From: Hypsibius dujardini
Taxonomy: Eukaryota > Tardigrada > Eutardigrada > Parachela > Hypsibiidae
NCBI GenBank assembly: GCA_001579985.1
Contig: LRSR01010351.1
Location: 1-23,367, forward strand
Direction of reading: 5' to 3'
DNA: 23,367 nucleotides
Shown: one piece after another, positions 19,784 to 23,367 of the stretch
Layout: every line of letters starts with the position of its first letter
How positions within the stretch are numbered: the first letter of the stretch is position 1
Made by a program: the position numbers and the translations under genes
The notes under the pieces: model-generated
What the model saw: the letters and a program-made list of their open reading frames with translations, nothing else
Database searches by the model: none
What the model was told of the DNA's origin: nothing

Positions 19784-22700
19784 ATGGCCGCGGTAGATAA
19801 TACCAAAATCAGCCCGTCTGCAGTGACAGTTATCCATCCTGTTTTCCTCGTGTGTATGCGGTTCGTCGGGATCCTGCAATTCGACCGCCAAAGTTACCGG
19901 TCGTTGTCCGCCGCAACAGCACTCAATGGATGTAGCCTATTTCAAAAAATCCTCACGGTCTTATGGAACTGCGGTCTGGTGGCCTTTATCGCCGTGTACA
20001 TGTATTACGATTACACTCAGCTGTTTCTAGGCTGGTACAACGAACTCATTGAGGCCATGGAGTTTTTCACGTTGGTGGTGTTGGTGTTTCGTATGACCTT
20101 CACCGCGATTTCAGCATTGCTGATCTTTGCTGCATTTGTTCGGGGTGGTGCTCGAGTGCAGCAGCTGTTGATGAGTCTAGGCGAGGAGCTCCGAGATAAT
20201 AGAGTGCAGTTGAAGTCGTACCGTAGACTTGTCGTAGGGGTCACACTGGTTGGAGTGGGACTTTTGGTTTTGCTGGCTGCTAGTTTCGTTTTGATGCTAC
20301 AGAAATTGATCGGGTAGGGTTTGTCTGTGTCTGTGTCTGTGTCTGTGTCTGTGTCTGTGTCTGTGTCTGTGTCTGTGTATGTGTCTGTGTCTGTGTCTGT
20401 GTCTGTGTCTGTGTCTGTGTCTGTGTCCACGTCTGTGTCCACGTCTGTGTCCACGTCTGTGTCTGTGTCTGTGTTTGTGTCTGTATTTTTTATTGCGTTT
20501 GTGTATGTGTCTGTGTCTGTGTCTGTGTCTGTGTCTGTGTCTGTGTCTGTGTCTGTGTCTGTGTTTGTGTCTGTATTTTTTACTGCGTTTGTGGATGTGC
20601 TTGTGTTTGTGCCTGTGTTCGTGTTCGTGCTAGTTTCCGTTTGTGCGCTGTCTCTGTCTATGCATCTGTTTGAGAACGTCCATGTTTATGTTTTGTTTTT
20701 CTTAGCTAAGTCTTTTGCTCTACATAGAATGGTGCGAGTTGAAACTGGCTTGCAATGGACCGACGAGATCTCGTTTCTAGCCTCGCAGCAAAGCAAAATG
20801 AATGTGCCCATCTGGACCTTCCTCATCATTATATCATCCGGGCCTCTTTTCGCCGCTTTAAGCCAGTGCCTAATAGAGATTTTTCTGATTCTTACGTCAC
20901 TGAGTTTAGGCTTTGCATTCCGCAAAGTGGCTGCCGATTTAGGGAACGTCAAGGACAAACTGTCGGTCGCAGAGGGCACGGAAGAGGAAGCGCTGGTTAA
21001 AATGCAGCGCCTGGAGATCTCCCACCTGAACATCCATCAAATTGCGGAGGATTTCAGCGGATTGTTTGCGTTTGAAGTATTGCTGCTGAGTGTGCGGGAT
21101 GCGATGAGCTTCCTGGCAGTGATCGCCCTTGTGTTCTCCCAGCCCGGTCGACGAGAGGATCCCAACGGGCGGGCCCACATCATGAACAGGGTGCGTGTAA
21201 ACCAAATATTCCGATGGACGAAGAACGTATCTAAGAATAACATAAGAACGCATTTAAAACGAAATATAATAAGAATTAGAAAATATACAAACATATATGA
21301 TATATATATATATATCTATATAACACGTAAAACACATGTAAAAAAACACATGTAAAACGAATATGTGTAGATACAAAAAAACTGATGTCTAATTTACCTT
21401 CACAGGCACTTGTCTGGGTAATGGGAGGTATGAGCATATTCTGTTTGGTCTGCTCGATCACGCGAGTCATTTCTTTCATCTGGATGTACGACAAGGTAAC
21501 ATACTAATCATCCACGGACACCAAATTTCAAAAAACAAATGTATTCCTTCCTTCCACACTTGCTTTGCAGAGTCTGACCTGAAATTAAATAAATTTGGTT
21601 ATGTAACCTCGTATTCCCAGACATAAACAATTTGGCTGTTGGACTTATTTTTCTCTTAATCTATAAAATGAGAACAAAATGTACGCCGTACCCACCTTGT
21701 ACTTGTATAGGCGAAAGTGTTTATCCAAACCGTCTAGTGTAACCAAACTGAAAATATCTCAGAGGGACTACAAAGCCAAACTATAGCCTAATTTTTTTAA
21801 TTTTTTTTCAGGATAATTAGTAAAAATGGCTACCTTTCAGCGCTTTTGTTCTAATTAATCTCTTGCATTTTGACGGTTAATTTTGTTCTATTTAAATATT
21901 TTTATAGACAATTTATATATCTATATCTATTAATAAAATAATAGTTCGAACAAAAAATGAGATCTGAGATATACTTACGAATCAATTAAATTTGGTACAG
22001 AACCGCTAATGGTTCACTGCATGTTAATCACAACAACAAACTTTAATAATTTGAAACTTGAAACGATAAAGGGTTTTAATCCGCATATCATCATATGTGG
22101 ATTAAAAACTTTAAACCTTAAAATCTGAAAACCTTAAATAAAACATGGCAGTGTTGCATAACTGTCATTTTTAATTGTTCCTTGTTCAAGAACAGGTCCT
22201 GTTGTTGTCTTCAACAGGTTCTTACTTACTGTAAAGCAATGTTCAGTGACGGTTTTCAAAACGTCTCCATTTTTTTTCTAAATTAGCTTAATATTAATAA
22301 TAATTCGAAACATGTATTTCAATGGCGAATCTTCGTAAACTGTTTTTTACAAAAATTTCAAAGTTACCGAAACACTGGAATATTTCATTTTGCTTGATCT
22401 TCACTGTAAAAATGATGAATTATCTAAATGCACCGTAAGTAAAATTATTTTGATGCCCTCTCAGATTTAATTGGAAATCCATTGGCGTCATCCAAATATT
22501 TTTCGGACATCAGGGAGCGGAGCTACATACCAACTATGGAAAGCTTCACTGGAATTTTCGGTCCTTTTTCGAAAACTGTTTGTAGCTTCGCCCCTTATTT
22601 CCGAAAAATATTGGTTGGCGTAAAATGCCTTAAAAAAAGTTCTCGGAGATTCGCCGATGAAATAAATTTTAAAAATCATCATTGATATTGAAATAATTTA

Positions 22701-23000
22701 GAAAAAAAAGAGACGAATTAAAATCCGTCTCTGAAGATTGCCGCGAGTCAGTGAAAGTGCTGTAGCGGTTCTGCGTCTACATCCTCGCTAGCAACCACTT
22801 TTCTATGTATATTTGAAACAATTTGCTCCTCCTCTATTAAGTCTTGCGAATGCCTGCCGGTGTTACGTGGCATCTCCTACCACGCCGAGTGGAAACCGCT
22901 GCGTCGGGAGTGTGCGGCGTTTTCCCGTCGAATTCGTCGCAATCCCAGTGCCATCACTTTGGCCGGTCTCTGCTACATCAATCGACCCTTCATCACCGCT
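19784..23000 (+). CDS. gustatory-receptor-like (7tm_7) chemoreceptor, 3' end uncertain
   Basis: Exons are 19784-20313, 20728-21190, 21406-21495 and 22842-23000, joined in phase (2,0,0), giving 414 residues so far. ATG 19784 has a good context (GACCATGG). Hydrophobic segments lie at about 56-75, 93-118, 149-172, 204-240 (one or two spans), 290-313 and 333-357. Residues 276-292 (HLNIHQIAEDFSG...) sit before the fifth or sixth span as in insect gustatory receptors. Residues 388-414 (FSRRIRR, then ITLAGLCYINRPF) resemble the lead-in to the last span. Phase-0 introns near the 3' end are a known hallmark of this family. The TYxxxxxQF signature expected next is not found: a phase-0 donor follows at 23001 (GCT|GTAAGA), so the last exon may lie outside the window. 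Without that splice the frame stops at 23030. Likely a plasma-membrane ligand-gated channel subunit for taste or odour; the ligand is unknown. Confidence 0.7.
20314..20727 (+). repeat. receptor intron 1, mostly a (TGTGTC)n array
   Basis: The donor ATCGG|GTAGGG is followed at once by TTTGTC and then TGTGTC units to about 20640, with minor variants such as CACGTC and TGTATG and two interruptions reading TATTTTTTA. The intron ends with a T-rich stretch and CTCTACATAG. Both sides are phase 2 and rebuild a glycine codon. The open frame made of valine-serine dipeptides is an artefact of the array. Confidence 0.8.
21191..21405 (+). other. receptor intron 2
   Basis: Phase 0, from AACAGG|GTGCGT to TTCACAG. 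It contains an (AT)n run near 21297-21316 and a short ACACATGTAAAA duplication. Confidence 0.75.
21496..22841 (+). other. receptor intron 3, with an optional alternative terminal exon
   Basis: The donor GACAAG|GTAACA is phase 0. The acceptor used in the model is the C/T-rich CTCCTCCTCTATTAAG at 22841. A closer acceptor, TTGCTTTGCAG at 21570, would give a terminal exon of three codons and a stop (21571-21582), followed by AATAAA at 21588-21593. The intron also holds a hairpin at 22068-22112 and an open frame at 22482-22685 after a CTCTCAG acceptor-like site; that frame is not recognised and does not match the phase. Confidence 0.6.
22068..22112. repeat. ~20-bp stem hairpin with four-base loop
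   Basis: The left arm 22068-22088 (ending AATCCGCATAT), loop CATC and right arm 22093-22112 (beginning ATATGTGGATT) pair along nearly their whole length. Confidence 0.7.
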
Positions 23001-23030
23001 GTAAGAGATCAACAAAATTTTACAGCATAG

Positions 23031-23367
23031 ACTGCTGGCTAACAAGGAAATTGCACCACTCTCCCCCGCAAAATCTTTCACTTCTGCTTGTCATTATGTA
23101 TTTGCTTGATGTATCTGGCAATTGCAAAAAGAAGCAATAAACGAGACCTTCTATTTTTATATATTTAAAAACCCACTCAACCCGTTATAGATGACGCTGC
23201 AATGTCCACAAGGTTTTAGTTCGATTGATTGTCAGATCGGTGTTACATAACTGAAGTCAATAATCCTACAATCAATCTTACGAGTTCCCCATTAACTTAG
23301 GAGAGCCTTCTATAACGCTTTGAAGCAGTTTTAATATATTTAAAAATGGACGGTCTCGTTTCTTGTT
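23031..23367. other. 3' flank of the receptor gene
   Basis: AATAAA at 23136-23141 could be the poly(A) signal if the receptor ends at 23030. No exon encoding the expected TYxxxxxQF ending was found up to 23367. Nothing else was recognised. Confidence 0.4.

Noticed and set aside
20321-20690. Long frame beginning with valine-serine repeats, and an antisense aspartate-threonine repeat frame
   Set aside because: Both are translations of the (TGTGTC)n array, which lies within a well-supported intron.
22482-22685. Possible extra receptor exon after a CTCTCAG site
   Set aside because: Joining it in phase 0 to the preceding exon gives an immediate stop, and the translation shows no membrane span or family motif.
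1-23367. tRNA, rRNA, CRISPR array, retroviral or LTR element
   Set aside because: None was seen on either strand: no cloverleaf with A and B boxes, no regularly spaced repeats with unique spacers, and no reverse transcriptase, gag or long terminal repeat pair.

Overview
The window looks like animal genomic DNA, most likely from an arthropod or a close relative. Exons are GC-moderate, introns are AT-rich with GT-AG ends, and one gene has the layout of an insect-type gustatory/chemosensory receptor. The axonemal adenylate kinase 7 (AK7) gene suggests a species with motile cilia or flagellated sperm. All assignments come from reading translations and splice sites by eye; no database was searched.

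Layout from left to right. (1) Positions 74-562, minus strand: a small unrecognised, partly coiled-coil reading frame. (2) 599-2306: spacer holding an inverted-repeat element (889-1455). (3) 2307-10939, plus strand: a complete seven-exon AK7-like gene. Six GT-AG junctions agree in phase and give 902 codons plus stop. Its introns hold AT-rich sequence, small hairpins and a ~700-bp inverted-repeat element (8813-9509). (4) 10940-13709: intergenic, with an ~800-bp inverted-repeat element (12607-13408) that carries an unrelated-looking short reading frame. (5) 13710-17735, plus strand: a six-exon gene for an unrecognised type I membrane glycoprotein of 286 residues. It has a signal peptide, a cysteine-free ectodomain with nine N-glycosylation sequons, one membrane span interrupted by two introns and including a 15-nt microexon, and a cytoplasmic PPTY motif. 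Its large introns hold three more non-autonomous DNA elements, one of them TTAA-flanked and piggyBac-like. (6) 17736-19783: spacer with a TGTGTC-type repeat bracketed by a ~70-bp direct duplication. (7) 19784 to about 23000, plus strand: a multi-pass receptor of the 7tm_7 gustatory receptor type. Its first intron is almost wholly a (TGTGTC)n array, and its 3' end is ambiguous.

There is no sign that the genes form a functional cluster; they read as ordinary neighbours. The most distinctive features are the microexon inside a transmembrane helix, the density of small inverted-repeat elements (at least six in 23 kb), the receptor intron made of hexamer repeat, and an AK7 with altered nucleotide-binding residues and an extra ~115-residue tail after its Dpy-30 motif.
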